Origin: Crotophaga sulcirostris
Lineage: Eukaryota; Chordata; Aves; Cuculiformes; Crotophagidae
Assembly: GCA_013397455.1 (NCBI GenBank)
Contig: VYZB01000348.1
Span: forward strand, 621,040 to 685,039
Reading direction: 5' to 3'
Length of the DNA stretch: 64,000 nt
The notes under the pieces were generated by a model, which was given only the letters and a program-made list of their open reading frames with translations, made no database searches and had not been told where the DNA came from. Shown here one piece after another: positions 11,948 through 25,094 of this stretch; the stretch's first letter is position 1, and each line of letters begins with the position of its first letter. The position numbers and the translations under genes were made by a program.

Positions 11948-14746
11948 GTACAAATTTAGAACAAAATTAATTCTCCTAAACTTTTACAGGCAGATAAGAG
12001 GTATTGTGATATACGATGTGTCCTAAATTTCCCATATGTAACTGGATGCAATTAAAAATTAATGACTATGTATCAAAAAACAGACATTAGACCTTGCTAA
12101 CTAGAGAGGAAGAAATTTCAATGGTCCACAAACTAATGACACTGGAATTAGTAACTGATATATTAAAGGTATCTAAAAAAAGTCATTAAATATGGGATCA
12201 AGTTGCAAGTGAGCAGGCAGAATATATTTTGGGAAAAAAAGCAAAATAAGTGAAACCACATGAAAGGCGGAAGTGCAAATTTCTTGAGCGATATTTTCAT
12301 GGTCAAAATCCAAGTCCTGTTCTTTTCAAACCATTTCTACTAAACAAACATCAATTGTTTACAGTTCACTGGAGATAAAGAGCACTAGTGGTTACCAAGA
12401 ACAGAATCCTACCTTCACCCGCTCAGTTCTTCAGTTGTCATCTGCTTCACCTTGCAAAATGAAGGAGGTTATTTGGCCTGTGAATGAAAAGAAACAATTT
12501 TCTGTTTAGTTCAGGCTATTCAGATACTATGAAAAACATTAATTTCCTGCATAGCAGTCAAGTTTTTCACTAAATGCTTTCTGAGTATACCACTTCCCCT
12601 CAGGTAAGAGGAAGTTTAACAGTAGTTTAGTTGTAGCTAGTAATGGCAAGCCTGAGATGACTGATGGGTTAAGTCCAAACTCAGCTCGTCAGTGCTCTGG
12701 CACATTGCTGAGTTGATGCCTCATGGCTGGCACTGGATATATTGCACTGGATGCTACAGGCAGGCATGCAGCACCTTTACACAATGTCATTGGATCAGAG
12801 TCTTGAAAGGATTTCACTGAACCTTCTTGGTTAGGAAATCTGGCTGAAAAGAGGGCTCTTGCTGCTCTTGCTGCCTGCTCCCAGGCCTCAGTTGGATGTA
12901 AGGTGCAGAAATTAGTGTAGGACCAGAGACCAGAACCAGAAACTTCCCATGAAGTCAGGTGCCCTAATCACAAGTTTTCTGTCTTACGTCAATCCTTTTT
13001 ATGATCTATTAATGTATTTGGATGATGAACACATATTCAAGAAAACGACTAGTGAGAAACTATCCTTGAACAAAACAACATGTGGATGAAATATGGAAAA
13101 CATAGCAAAGATTAGCACCCACAATGCAATCTTTTATGAGAGTGACCCATTCTTAAACATGCATTTATCAAATAATAACTACTGGATATCAGCAACTGCA
13201 ATCTCTCATTAAAAAACAAAGCATTGCTAAGTAGCAGTGAGGCAGATCCAGGTTTGTGGGGCTCTTTTTCAGAGTACTTTATTCTTTCCCATCATTTATT
13301 TCCACATAATTTTCCTATTTGCTCCCAAATATTCTTTCTTGACATCTCCTGTAGTCTGAGTTCCTTACACGGAGAGGAATATATTTTCTAATGTCAAATA
13401 GGACATCTTTTTCTGACATCAAACAGAAAATTTTTCAACATTCTAGATAATTCAGTGTTGCAATGGAAGATTCTGATGTTAGTCTAACAAAATATTTTTC
13501 TGAACAATTAACTGTTGATTTTTAAAAAAAAAATCTTATGGAGACATTCTTTTTCTTCCTTGAAGCTTAAATTCTTCATCTCACCAACTGTGGCCACTTG
13601 ATGTGTATTTTGTTCCCATTTTGCTTTGTATTATTAACCTACCAAGTGTAAGTTCTCTTTGATGTATATCAAAAAGCATTGTAAATACTGAAAGCACAAA
13701 AGCGGTTCTCAAAAAAGTAGTTCATGTCTCATATGTAGGATTTGTTTAAATTTTTTGACAATCTATAAAGCAATCCATCCAACGTGTAACATAGTTAGAC
13801 GTCTTTACAGGCCTCAGCATGCTGCTGCCTAAGCATTTTATCCCCTGCTGCACGATAATTTCAGCCCAGGCACTTGCTATAGCTGTGAGTCATGTTTCAG
13901 TTTAACAGTTTATCTCCCAAAACGGTTCTTCGTGTTACACGTCTTAGTGCTTCCACTATCCTAGTGCAACATCTTTTCTGCTTCACATTCACTGCAGTTT
14001 GAAAAGCATTTTCTTCTTAAGACATGCACGCACGATGTGGCAAACCAGACCCCCCCATGGGAGTCCTGGGAAGGCCAAGAGGCAGCTTTAATCTTCTGCT
14101 GTCTTTCTCTACAACTGCCCAAGATACCATGTCTAAGGACAGGTGTCCCAGATGTTCCTGACCAGAATTTCACATCCCATTTCTCAACATTCTTGATCTT
14201 ACTCACTTCTAGTGTCCTTCATCTCTTTTCAGTGTTTTATATGGAGTAGTGGTCCCATGGGTGTCTATGCTTAAATGTGAAGCTGTTTGGTGGCAGGAAC
14301 ACCTCAAACCCTTGGGGAGGTTTTAAAACAAAGGAAAAAAATCCTCTCAATTTTTACCCTAGAAGGAAAATATCAAGTATCAAGAAAACAATACAATAGT
14401 ACAGAGAGAAGCAAGAGTTTCATCAGAGACAGAACTACCTTTTCCCTCAGCAGCTGTTTTTCTGCAGCATTTATGTGTCTTTAAAAGAGCGTGAGCTCCC
14501 TTAAAATCAGAACTCATCTTTGGATCAAGTATGAGACTAAGTTTAGAACTGGGTGCCATCTATAAATAGTCTCCTTTTGCAACAATGTAGCTAAAGAAAA
14601 AACAGACAGAATCAGGACAAAATTCTTCAATTACTGCTGTTGTTAAAAAGGGCATTGAAAATATTTTCACAGGTTCCTTCTGGCACTTATAAGTATTTCA
14701 CTTTTTTCCTCCTAATTCTTTATTCTCCTTTCCACAATGTTCGCAG
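11948..14746. other. Noncoding stretch, no gene supported
   Basis: AT-rich sequence with dense stops. No repeat family or convincing exon is seen. Short ORFs at 13961-14249 overlap on opposite strands and have no domain. Confidence 0.6.
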
Positions 14747-14825
14747 TCAGACAAATAAAAATGAACAATCAGCTGCGACAGCATTCAGCAACAGAAGCAA
14801 ATGCCAAGATATCTTTCAGAGAGAG
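14747..14825 (+). CDS. Candidate coding exon, unidentified protein
   Basis: The long pyrimidine tract TTATTCTCCTTTCC followed by ...GCAG (14746) forms a good acceptor, and AGAG|GTAAGC is a good donor (GT 14826). The exon is 79 bases. Entered with one carried base (as from 11457) it reads RQIKMNNQLRQHSATEANAK then ISFRE, and leaves phase 2. A second frame (QTNKNEQSAATAFSNRSKCQ) is also open, so the frame rests on phase agreement with neighbours. Rich in Q, N, R and A; no domain recognised. Confidence 0.38.
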
Positions 14826-15674
14826 GTAAGCTTCCTTTTGTTGTCCCTGTAGCCATCCCAATTTGTTAATCTGAAAAATCACACAGTGCATGTGATATTA
14901 AGAGGGATTTTCCCACTGCTTGGAGCAACTGATCTTTCCTCTTGCTTTGTAATATGCAGCACTGCAATATCATTTAGAACTGCAGCAGCCTGACTCATAA
15001 CACCATTCTTACCTTGACAACAAATAACTGGTCTCCCATGCATCCCTGCCCCTACAAAATCTTTTTACAGAATTGGTTGACCATTTCTTCCTGCTGAATA
15101 ATTCTGCAGGGAATACCATAAAAGACAGAAGTTTTACTAGCAGAATAAAAAAGCAAAGGGAATAATGTTCATTAAGATAAAGTAGTTTATATTCTCGTAC
15201 ATTTACATCAACCAGGAAGAAGCTCTGTGAAAAAGAAGGTACTTATTGGTTCCTCTGCTCCAGTCCTGTGTACATGGAACAGGTGAGCCAGCATTTAGTT
15301 CACCAACACCTAAAGTAGGGAACAGGGAAGACCTGGCTAGTGATATGGACATAAACACAGATATTAAAGAGACCCGTTATGGCACGAACATCATCCTAAT
15401 TCTGAGCAAATATACAGAAAAATATATGCTAGGACTATTTGTGGTCACTAAGGCTGATAAAAGCTAATTAATGTTTGAATTATTTGCTTTAACACAGCAT
15501 CTGACATGGTTTTTTTAGCACCAGCAAACTTTGGTAAAACTGGGAGAAAAAACCTATTTGATACAGGCACAAATTAAAAATATAAATTTAAAGTAATTGC
15601 CTTTATGCTCCAGAAGTTGCCCTGTTATTAGTTTTGTTTTTATAGGCCAAAAATCCTAATTCATATGGTCTTAT

Positions 15675-15899
15675 TTACAGTTTACCATGGAAGAGAGCAT
15701 AGCATTCATTGCCTTCAAAACTTATGTCCTCATCACCAGTATGAGGCTTGCAGACTCCAAAATAGTTGCCACAAGTTGTGGGGACATTCACTTCTGGCAG
15801 CAGTGGAATAACATCTTGGTACTGGTTGTCATATCCATGTACTCTTATCTGTTCTTGTGTTAAAGCAATGGGGTAAGATCCTTATATAGCGTCACTACT
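15675..15899 (-). CDS. Candidate exon or gene relic, open on both strands
   Basis: On the minus strand about 73 codons are open between stops. Phrases include RVHGYDNQYQDVIPLLPEV, TTCGNYFGVCKPHTGDED and FEGNECYALFHG, ending in TAA at 15675-15677. A donor-like CATG|GTAAAC lies just before that stop. The plus strand of the same block holds a 57-codon ATG frame starting MEESIAFIAFKTYVL and ending with a hydrophobic stretch. Only one strand can be truly coding. The minus reading looks more protein-like (charged residues, spaced cysteines), but I recognise no family. It could be an exon, a decayed retrocopy or chance. Confidence 0.28.
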
Positions 15900-18800
15900 A
15901 CTTCACCAAAATTTAATATGCACAAAATATTCATAATCATGTTTCACATTAATAGTTGGCATATTTCATTCTTCATTGAAGTGTTGTAGGTGAGTTGGTG
16001 CTCACTGTGCTGTTCATTACAGTGGGTTTCCAGAAGTATGTGCTAGTATGTCTCAAGTAGCAACCGTAATCCACGGCAGGCATCTTCCATCTCCATTCAT
16101 TCGTTGAAGTTCCCTTGCTCCTGAATGGGAAAGGGTTACCTCTGTTTCCTCAGCCTCAGAGCACCATTTAAGGTAAAACATTGCCAACATGCACTGGCAG
16201 GAGCTTAAGGAAAATCATGAAAAAGAAATTTTGTTTACATAAAGAGCAGTAGCTCTTAGCCACAGTCAAAACAGGTAAATGGGCATGAGTTGACCTAGTG
16301 CCAGGAAATTAGTTTTGCAAGGCCAGTAATCCACAACAGAACTTTCCCCACAAGCCTGGCAGAAGAATAGCATGGAGTGACATGATGAGTTGCGGGACTG
16401 TGGAGGGTAGATGCATAGCCAACCACAGAATGCCAGGGAAGACCCAGAGTAGCTGGGGGCAATCGCAGGCAATGTACAGTGGCAGAGCAGAGTACCACAC
16501 AACTGTTTCCCTAATGGTTAATGTAACCTCTAGGCAAAGCAAAAGACTATAAACTGCAAAACTAAGAGGAGCTTGGGTTGGAGCTTTCGCTTGGATGCTA
16601 ATCCTAAACTCACTAGGTCTGTAACAGGGTTTTTGGAAAAGGCATCCTGTGCTCATCTGTGCTGTTTCTGCTTTGCCCCTGCACAAGATCCCTGATCCGT
16701 CCCTATGGATAATGCTGTTATTAATACCTCCAGTCCTCGCCAGTCTTCAGTCTTCCTGAGAGTGGAAACCCATGTGGAGAAAAAAGGTGCAATCTCATAC
16801 CACATTTATCAAAGACATAGAAACTGTTTGTAAATAAGCTTCAGACTAGCTTTTTAAAAAATGAAATATCTGTCTGCATTATGGGGGAGATATAATCAAC
16901 ATTTAAGAGTTTAAGAAAACTTCAGATAATGAATCTGTAGGAAAAAATACATCTGTATCTAATGTGATGTGAAAAGTCAGGGTTTTCTAAAGATGTTTTA
17001 GTGCTGCCTGTCATCTATCTTCTATTTCGTCAATCAAGTGAATACATCTACTTTTGATGTATAAGATAATAAATGTAATGTGGGAGATATAAAATGAGGT
17101 GAAATTAGAAGTCAGTAATGGAGAAATGCTGTGAAAAAATAAAATGTATGTTCAAAAAATTAAAAGCATTTCCACATAGAGGTTAGACATTTCAGCTGTT
17201 TGGTGCATTGTTTTTTCTGAGAATGCATCTAGACTATGCTTCTTGTTCCAAAGTAAATGAATTTGGAGGTTGCTTCACTATATGCAGTCCAAAGTCTCCT
17301 GGAGTGGGAAGAAAACTCCCCCTTGGACACCATGGAATCTTAATCAGGCCTTAAGGGTCAGTGGGACATTTTTAGTGTTATAAGGGGACCACATTGTTTG
17401 GTATGAGTAGCAAACTTCTCCAGAGAAACCAGGTCTACAGTAGCAACTGGTTAAGTTGGAGGTCAAACTTGGGATACAAGAGCAGAGCAGCAGGAACAAA
17501 GCTCCTTCCAGTCAGCTCACTCAGGTGCTTAATGCTCTCTGAATATTTCATCTCACAAACCTATTGTAAGAAATTTCTCATAATGGAGGAAAATAGAAAC
17601 AAAAAAATTTGTTCTGAAAAGTTCCAGCTTTGTGTCTACCTTCCTAATAATCTGATTGGTTAGGAAATTATTGATGAATTACAAGCTAGAGCATTTTTAA
17701 GAATGTCATAGTAAAATTAATCAAATGCAAAGGCTCAAATGAGTAGCTTAAATCTTCCCATTACATTGTCTGCTTCCTGATTTTGTGTAAGTGTGAAGAA
17801 CTTTATTAAGAGAGTGTATATTTACAATCCATACATAAAGAACCTAAACTGCTGCCTCCCATGTCCGTTGAAACCATGGAAGTATAGAATAAATTGGGAT
17901 AGGCAGAGATAAATCTCCAAACTGAACACAGGGAAGAGAGCTACACAGCCATGCAGTTGATGAAACATCACATAGTAGCAGAGGAAAGAACAGACTAACT
18001 AAAGAACAAATCTGATCCCATCATCTTTCTTCCCCACAGAAAATCAATGCCTACTTGTGCAAGGGAAAGTCTGACTGAAAAAAAGGACTCTAAGACAAAT
18101 TACCAAGCTATTTCTGATAGGGACAACAGGTTGAGAACTAAATTGTCACCTTTTGCTTACTGATGTAAGTATGTTGCATTATCAGAGATGCTACGTTTGA
18201 TAAGAAATAGAAATTCCATCATATCGTGAGCACATTCGTGAAACAAGGACCACATTCTCTGAACCTGTACCTAGGTACGAAGTTTTTTGCCTCCAGAAGC
18301 CTAATCAGGATGCCATGGAGACCATCAAATTCCCTTGTCCTAGGTCAGGCCTCTCCCACACTTCTTGGCTTTCTAACATTTTTTTTCAAATTTTGCCTAA
18401 CAAATCTTTTATAATTTTAATACCATAACTAAGTATAAAATAGAAAAGTTATCTTACAGGACTTGGTGCTGAAAAGGATGGACAAATTATCAATATCATC
18501 AGAAATGTTCTCTTAAATTGAAAGACTTTAATTACAAAAAAAAATAAGACACAAAAATTTCAATCTGTGAAGTCCTCATAGCTCAAATACATACTTTTAG
18601 GGCTCTTTACTCTCATTCTTGCAAAGACAAAACCAGCACCCCAATTGAAGCAGGGTCAAGCTTAATGTCCTTGTTAAGGAGTAATTGATTCACAAATGTG
18701 TTTACAGAGAAACAGCTTGCTGCCAGCAAGTTGTAAAATGTGAGACTTAGAAAGCCTTAAGTTTATCTGGTTAAAACAAAGGCAAAACGGTGACTTGGCC

Positions 18801-20320
18801 ATTGTGTGTGACAAGTGTTTGTACATGGAAGAGGTTTGTCTGTCGGTCAGGACATTCTCAGTAGTACCAACAAAGTCATAACAAAATTCAGTGGCAAAAA
18901 GTCAATTTGAACAAGTTTAACTTTGAAATAAAAAGAAAATTCCTGACAGATCTTTGAGGAGAAATTACACACGTGAAACAATATGTAGAAGGAGATAATG
19001 AGCTCATTGTATGTTAAAGTCTTTAAAACAATGGTGTCAAATGTCTTCTCTAACAATTGTACTTAAATATAGGCTGGATTTTTGTGGTTTCTGGGAGATA
19101 TTTTTTGTCTGTGTACCATCTGTGTGGGAGCTAAGAGAAGAAAGCATGGTGGAGATAAGATGGGTCATCATATTTTCTTCTGAACACAGAGTTTATGAGA
19201 ATCTGAATGGTCCAGATGCCCCTGAACAGGCTTTGAGGGAGCAGAAATGACCATGGGCATCCTTGGAGTGCTTGGAGTGCTTGCAGACAATGTCTGTAAC
19301 CCAGTTCAAACAACAGCCCTGCTCTTGTTCTTAAGTCATGCTGCTTGTTCTTTGTCTCACTGTTCCCTTGAATTTTGTATTTTTGCTGCACAGAAACCAA
19401 ATTTCAACAGAAAAACTTCTGCCAATATCCACAGAACAGAAAGGGGAAAAAAAGACTTTGAGTTCAGTTCCCCTTATTTATATCTGGTGTAACTTTACGA
19501 GCTTCTGAGATTGACCTAATGCCATATAGTTCTGAATTCTGCAAAGTACTGAATGGTCTGATTTAACTTAACAGTAAGTATCTGGATATTTTAGCCAATG
19601 TCAATAAGACAAATTATTAGATTGTTATTGCAAGCCTAAGTGTTTTTCTGTGTATTGGCCACAGCACTCAGCACAGTGAAGAAAGAAATCCTCTAAGTCT
19701 TTCTAACACTAAAAATTCCATCAATTTGCAGAAAAACATTGAGGGGGGAGAGAGGGAGGGTATGTGTTGAATTTTTACCATAGCCTAGAGATCCTTAACA
19801 CACTTGTCAAATCTCTTTTCTTCAAAGCTTCAAGCAATGCTTGTGGAATACCTGGGAATTCATAATAAATTAACCTTTCATTCACTATTGGCTAAAACCA
19901 GCTTCCAAACAGAAGAAAATATACTTCAATTGGGAAATTTGCTTTGGTCTAGTCACTGAAAACTTTGAAGATAACAATGCCTGCGTACAAAGTGGAATGT
20001 AGAACATTACTTGGACCATTGGGGTTACCCGGACATTTACTTTACAACCTAGTAATTCATTTTCCCAGAATATTATTAGAACCAAAATTTCTCTTTTCTG
20101 GAGAGTGTGAAAAGTATGCCACATGTCAACTCTGTTTAATGTTTGCTTTTATAGGTCTCTTAATTGAAATAAAATGTTCTTTCAGTAATGTTTATATTGG
20201 AACAAGGAGGATATACATTGCAAATATAAAGGTTGAAAGTAAATGCTGACATATGCAGGCCAGAAAACTGAAGATTAGTACTACTAATGTTGTTACCTGA
20301 CACAAACTTATTTTGTTGCC

Positions 20321-20350
20321 ATGAATGGGTCTCCTAGACCCACAATTCAT
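20321..20350. repeat. Imperfect hairpin, 12 paired bases with one bulge
   Basis: ATGAATGGGTCT (20321-20332) and AGACCCACAATTCAT (20336-20350) pair over 6+6 bases with a 3-base bulge, around the loop CCT. It is too short for a typical animal pre-miRNA unless pairing extends outward, which I do not see. Confidence 0.55.
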
Positions 20351-21590
20351 TTGCCAATTAACATAAGCATGCTTATTTTGTGGTAATAATAACAAAGTTT
20401 ATTTAAAGCTAAACAGTGATGACAATTGCATAATAAATGTATAAAGATACACTGAATGGTCTTCCATGGTTATTTTCATTGCTATCAAATGCCTCTTTTT
20501 AACTGAATCCAGTATAAATTCCCAAATAACAGAAGAATGTATTTCTTCTGAAAGCTCAAAAGTACAATATCAGAAACTATATCAAGGGAAAATACTATAT
20601 TGCACAGCTTAAATTTACCAACTATAGAATAAAATGCTAACATTTCCCTAAGGAAGTTCTGACATGTCTATCTTCTCTTTTCCATATTTTTGTGTGAGGG
20701 AGGATGTATGAACTATCATATCACAGCAGGTTTTACAAAAGTGGAAGTAAGCGATCGGGATTATATTTTCCAATATTTTATGTCAATTTTTCCACCTATC
20801 CACTATAGGAAGCTGGATAGATCAAGCAGAAGCATTTGAAGGCTGCTACAGTACTATTTCCTGTTGTGAAAAGCAGATCATCCTTGGAAACTTTCTTAGT
20901 GAGGAAAACTTTTGTAACCTCAATAGAACTGTGTGTGGATTTTAAAAAATCATCTAGGTTGATCATTACCATATTTCTACTGCTCTGTTCTAACAGCAAA
21001 AGTCTGCAACTTGAGTTATGACTTTGTGTTTAGTTATCTCTTGTCTACAGCATCTAGGGGAGTGTTCTCTTACAAACTGACATCTGTATTTTAATGGCTT
21101 AATGAGGAAGCCTTTTGTCTCATTTTGGTTTTGCTGAAACACTGAAACCCAGTGCTCCATCTTGGAGATCCTAGGCCATGTATTTTCATCATGAGACCTG
21201 TTAGGTACTTTGTTTTTCAGTGCTGGGACAAAGCATGACAAATACTTGTAAAACATTTCAAGTAGAAAGTGTAAACCAGGTAGCAGAAAAACAGGCAATA
21301 AAAACATGTCTTTAATTACCTTCATAATCTATTATCTTAGCACCAGTATAATGTAGTCAATATTGCATTTGCCTTTTCAATAGGTGACATTCCAGTCTTT
21401 TGTGTGAAGAGACTGGTAAGAATCCCATGCTACCCTTTCCACCTAACATCATCCCAGCAGAAAAAGGTGGGAGAGCTGGAAGATACATCTAGTGGTGGGC
21501 ATCAGTTCTGCTCCAAGTCAACGTGGCAAGGTGGATCATATAATGAGTTACAATGAGCTACTCAAAAATAGTTTTGCCTGTGAATTTAAG

Positions 21591-21965
21591 TCAGGAGCAG
21601 TCCCCATAGGTGTTGTAATAGCCAAATGCTGTAAATGAGTGACTCTTCACCTCAGTGTTATCCCTCAATGCTGCTTTACCCAGAAAGGTGGACGGAACCC
21701 ACTGAAGTGTTTTTTTGGAGAATGATGAAGAGTCAAATTTTGCACACACTTCTTTATTTACTGCTATGGTTGCAGCTACCTTTCTGAAGATTTCACAGCT
21801 GTTTCCAGCAAATGCCTGTGTGACACCAGCTACTTTAAGAAGGCCTGCCTTTGCTTTCATGGGTTCAGTGCAGAATTCAGGCATTGCTACTACAAAACTT
21901 CCATTTTTTCTATCAGCACAACTCCATTGTGCTCCTATCAAGTATGCAGTGCCAGCCTGAGCCAC
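21591..21965 (-). other. 124-codon open frame, possible relic, unidentified
   Basis: A minus-strand ATG frame with a mixed protein-like composition (phrases WSCADRKNGSFVVAMPEF, VAGVTQAFAGNSCEIFRK and FSKKTLQWVPSTF). It is longer than most frames in this AT-rich window. The complementary strand also has an 81-codon frame. No domain, poly(A) tail or splice signals were found. A decayed retrocopy is possible but unsupported. Confidence 0.2.
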
Positions 21966-22899
21966 TTGATCATAGGAGGAAGGGGAAGGAAACTGGTAAT
22001 TGCACCTGCTTGTACTACTATATTTGTTGCAAGAAACAAAAGAGGACCTGTTGCATTAATATGTACCTCTGAAATCATCAAAGAATCACAATGTCAGCTT
22101 CTGTGATCTCCTGGCAGTGTAATGTCATACTTAATCAAAGCTAGCCATGGCAAAGGTTTCAGGTGTGGCTTTGTTTTACCTCCTCTATTTCTCCATCGGA
22201 CAGAGGAGAGGGACTGAAATAATCTCCTTAGATGGAATTGTGTCTAGATGTGGATTTATTATATTAGAATAGAGCTTTCTTAGGGAAAAAAAACCAAATA
22301 GAAACACTAGACTTAGTAATACGTTTGTGTATGCATACAGTGTTCATCTACTCCTGATACTTCTGACATACAACAAGGAGCCAGGAAAGAAAAAAGCCAG
22401 ACGTTTCCTCTAACCTAAAAGGCTGTGTTGCCTTCTGGCTTCTTAACAAATTCAAGGACTTAGGGGAACTATTCCCAAAACTGGTATTTGCCTCTGTGTC
22501 TTGATAACATAGCATGCAATAAGCTGGTAACAATTCCAAGTGTTCCAGTAAAGCCATGTATATCCACTGAAAAAAACCACTTGTGTGTACACACTCAAGG
22601 CTGTTTTTTCATTTGTGCTGCTTTTTGGTTGTTACTATCAATATCCCTCCCATATAATCCTGTCCTTTCATAATCTTTTCTTCATGGCCTCCCAAGAAGG
22701 CACCTTTCTTACCAGTGCACTAGCCATTTGCAAAGTACCTACAGGTCAAGGAGCCCTGGACATCAATTTAAATTAGCCCATACTGCATATTATCTTGCAT
22801 CCTAGGTAGGAATCTGAACTACACTGCATCTCTTTATGGTACTTTGCTATATAGATGTACATGAACTTTATGAGCATTAACTGAATGTTTGTTTCCATT

Positions 22900-22913
22900 G
22901 TTGCCATGACAAA
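22900..22913 (+). promoter_or_regulatory. X-box-like (RFX) motif
   Basis: GTTGCCATGACAAA resembles the palindromic RFX X-box GTTGCCATGGYAAC, with changes on the right half. SOX-like cores (CATTGTT before, AACAATTG after) sit next to it. There is no promoter context; function is inferred from the motif alone. Confidence 0.3.
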
Positions 22914-23696
22914 ACAATTGCATTTTCCAGGCATCTGGCATGTCAACAAGATAACTCAAGGAGTAATGTCATTGAAAGTATCTAGAGAGCCAAAGCTATG
23001 GTGAGATCTTGGTAGAGTCAGATACCGTAATCTGGAGGATCCACTTCCCTTTCCCCCTCCATGATCTTCTGTGGCTGTTTCCCAAGAGTGCTGCTGAGGA
23101 GAAAAAAGAAATGTCTATTTGGTAACAGGACATAATTACTGTTTACAGAAAACAAGCTGGCTACTATAAGCAGACTGAAACAGCACAGCACAAAGCCTGT
23201 TCAAAACACTTAGCTGCAGCATTCAACTTTGTAATGATTCAGACCTCCAGGGAAGTCAGAGCACAAGGGTCAAACATTAAAACAACATTAGTTTTAAAGT
23301 ACGTGTGTTAAGGTCATAGTCAGAAGAACATGACATTTTTTCATATAACTCATGAAAGTATAGAAATACAAGATGCCCTCTGAAGAATGTTCACTTTTTA
23401 CATGCAAAGTAGGCTGTGACCGTGAATAGTTATGAATTATATTTAGGTAATGCTGATGCTGTTCTCTCCAAAGGCTTTTTCTTTTCCTGCCATGTGGGGA
23501 TGCCCTAGAAATTCAACCAAACAAAAGATGTGGGCAGGAACAAAAGATCTCAGCCAGTTGCCAGATTTGTTCAGAACAGTACAACAAGTGTGGTCCTAGA
23601 AAGGAGGAAATTGCTGTTGCACAGTTGGAGTCAGTTCTTTCATTCAGTGTCAGAACAAGGCTTTTTAGCAGGGTTCCTACATACAGGGCAACTTAG

Positions 23697-23765
23697 CAAA
23701 CATAAGAATGGCTGTATTCAGCCAGATCACAGTCCTTCTGGCTAAGAATCCTGCCAATAGTAAAT
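23697..23765 (-). mobile_element. Possible very old CR1/L3-type LINE 3' end
   Basis: AACATAAGAATGGCTGTATT and the following CAGCCAGATCACAGTCC resemble the start of a widespread reptile/bird LINE tail (ACATAAGAAYGGCCATACTGGGTCAGACCAA) read on the opposite strand. The similarity fades after about 65 bases. A repeat-library search is needed. Confidence 0.3.
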
Positions 23766-25094
23766 TCTTTGGGAAGATTATAGGAATGGGACCAGAAAGC
23801 ATTAATGCTTCCCAGGAATATTCTCTCAAATGGCAATCTTTTGCAGCCCTAGGAGTGCTGTTTTGTTTTGGACTGAGGAGCAAGCTTGAACACTGGACTG
23901 TTAAATGCCAACTGCTAGCAAACCCTGAAGCATGGTTTTGGCTCAGGTTGACTCTGTCTTTGAGGCAGTGGTCAGGCATGGTTCAGAAATTATTTTGTGC
24001 CAAGAGCTTTTCCCACTGGCAGAATGAAAGGACTGTATCAGGTCAGACTCAATTTTTCTGCAGATTTTTCCCTACCATTAGTCTAGCACACACAGCTGCC
24101 CTCATGCTGCACTGCAGGGTATGCACCCCTTGATTTCACACAGTAAAAATATCACTAGATGGGCTGCAACTCTATTTGCACATTATCCACTTACAGCTGC
24201 ATGCATCCACCAATACAAAACTTATTGCAATGTTTTAGGAACATAGAAGGCACCAGAGAAGTCTAGGACCAAATACCATGCAGCTTGGACAAAGCTGACT
24301 GGATTTGACTGGCCTCAGTACTTGACCTTGTTTTATTCAGCAATAAGGGAATATCTGTTCATTTAAAAGTTCTCAATATTTAATCTTCAGTGAATTTTCC
24401 CACTCATTTTCTGAATCCATGTAAGAGTTTACCACCTGTGACCATGCTAGGAAAAGGAAGAATTACATCACCTCAATTTGCGTAATGCTTGCATTTTTTT
24501 GGCTGTATGTCTGGTCAGGTGCCTTTTGCCACCTTGGAAAGCAAGAGGTCCAAACAAATCCATAGAGATGAGACACCTGCAGTGACTTCTTACTGCGAGG
24601 TAGAATGGTGAGAAGGGTTGGAGGATCCAGAACTTTCAGCGCAGAGCTCTCTCGGCTTTGACTGACTACAGCCTCTTCAGCACTTGCACATTCGTACTAG
24701 TGAGGACACAGCCAGTTGAGAAATTGGGTGGTGTCCCAGTGGTTAGACAGTTCTGTCATGGTTCTGACACAGTTAATGAGTTCTTTTACAGACCATTTAC
24801 CAAGGCATTGTAAGTTAGCTTTAAGGAGTTAAAGATATATTGGATATTCAATTAGTCGGAATTGATGTTTTCTTTATGGCTAAAACATTACTGTGTAAAT
24901 GAGCTCCATCTTCGGAAGCGTATACTGTTATGTGTATTTACATATATACCACATACATACTTGTGCTCTTGCTGGGAAACCTGAAGGATTGTTCCTCAGA
25001 GGACATAGAAACACTATTTTTACATTTATTATTGTATTTATTATTTATTTTTTACAAAAAAAAGACATTTTTTAAAATTTTTTGGGTGATTAAG

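Larger units (their letters stand above)
14826..21590. other. Mostly noncoding; one two-strand open block inside
   Basis: Apart from the block at 15675-15899, no gene is supported. ORFs on the minus strand at 16266-16686 (up to 125 codons) overlap one another and lack domains. A purine-rich run occurs near 19741-19761. A compact hairpin lies at 20321-20350. No recognised transposon. Confidence 0.5.
21966..25094. other. Noncoding stretch, no gene supported
   Basis: A 141-codon plus-strand frame (23708-24133) and a 100-codon minus frame (23677-23979) overlap. Both lie in a slightly GC-richer patch beside the possible old LINE end, and neither has a domain. A perfect donor GTAAGT at 24810 with a good acceptor 18 bases upstream (24792-24809) would make an 18-base microexon, which is too small to judge. 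24990-25085 is A/T low-complexity. Confidence 0.5.

Noticed and set aside
16266..16686. Three overlapping minus-strand ORFs up to 125 codons
   Set aside because: Composition is compatible with chance in a GC-richer patch. There is no domain and no splice or poly(A) context.
23708..24133. 141-codon plus-strand ORF
   Set aside because: It overlaps a 100-codon frame on the other strand, begins beside a possible old LINE end, lies in a GC-richer patch and has no domain.
24700..24780. tRNA-like GTGGTTAG phrase
   Set aside because: No cloverleaf, no B box in register and no 3' acceptor stem. No tRNA gene is supported anywhere in the window.
24792..24809. 18-base microexon with a perfect GTAAGT donor
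   Set aside because: Perfect donors occur by chance at about this rate in 64 kb, and 18 bases carry no coding information that can be judged.
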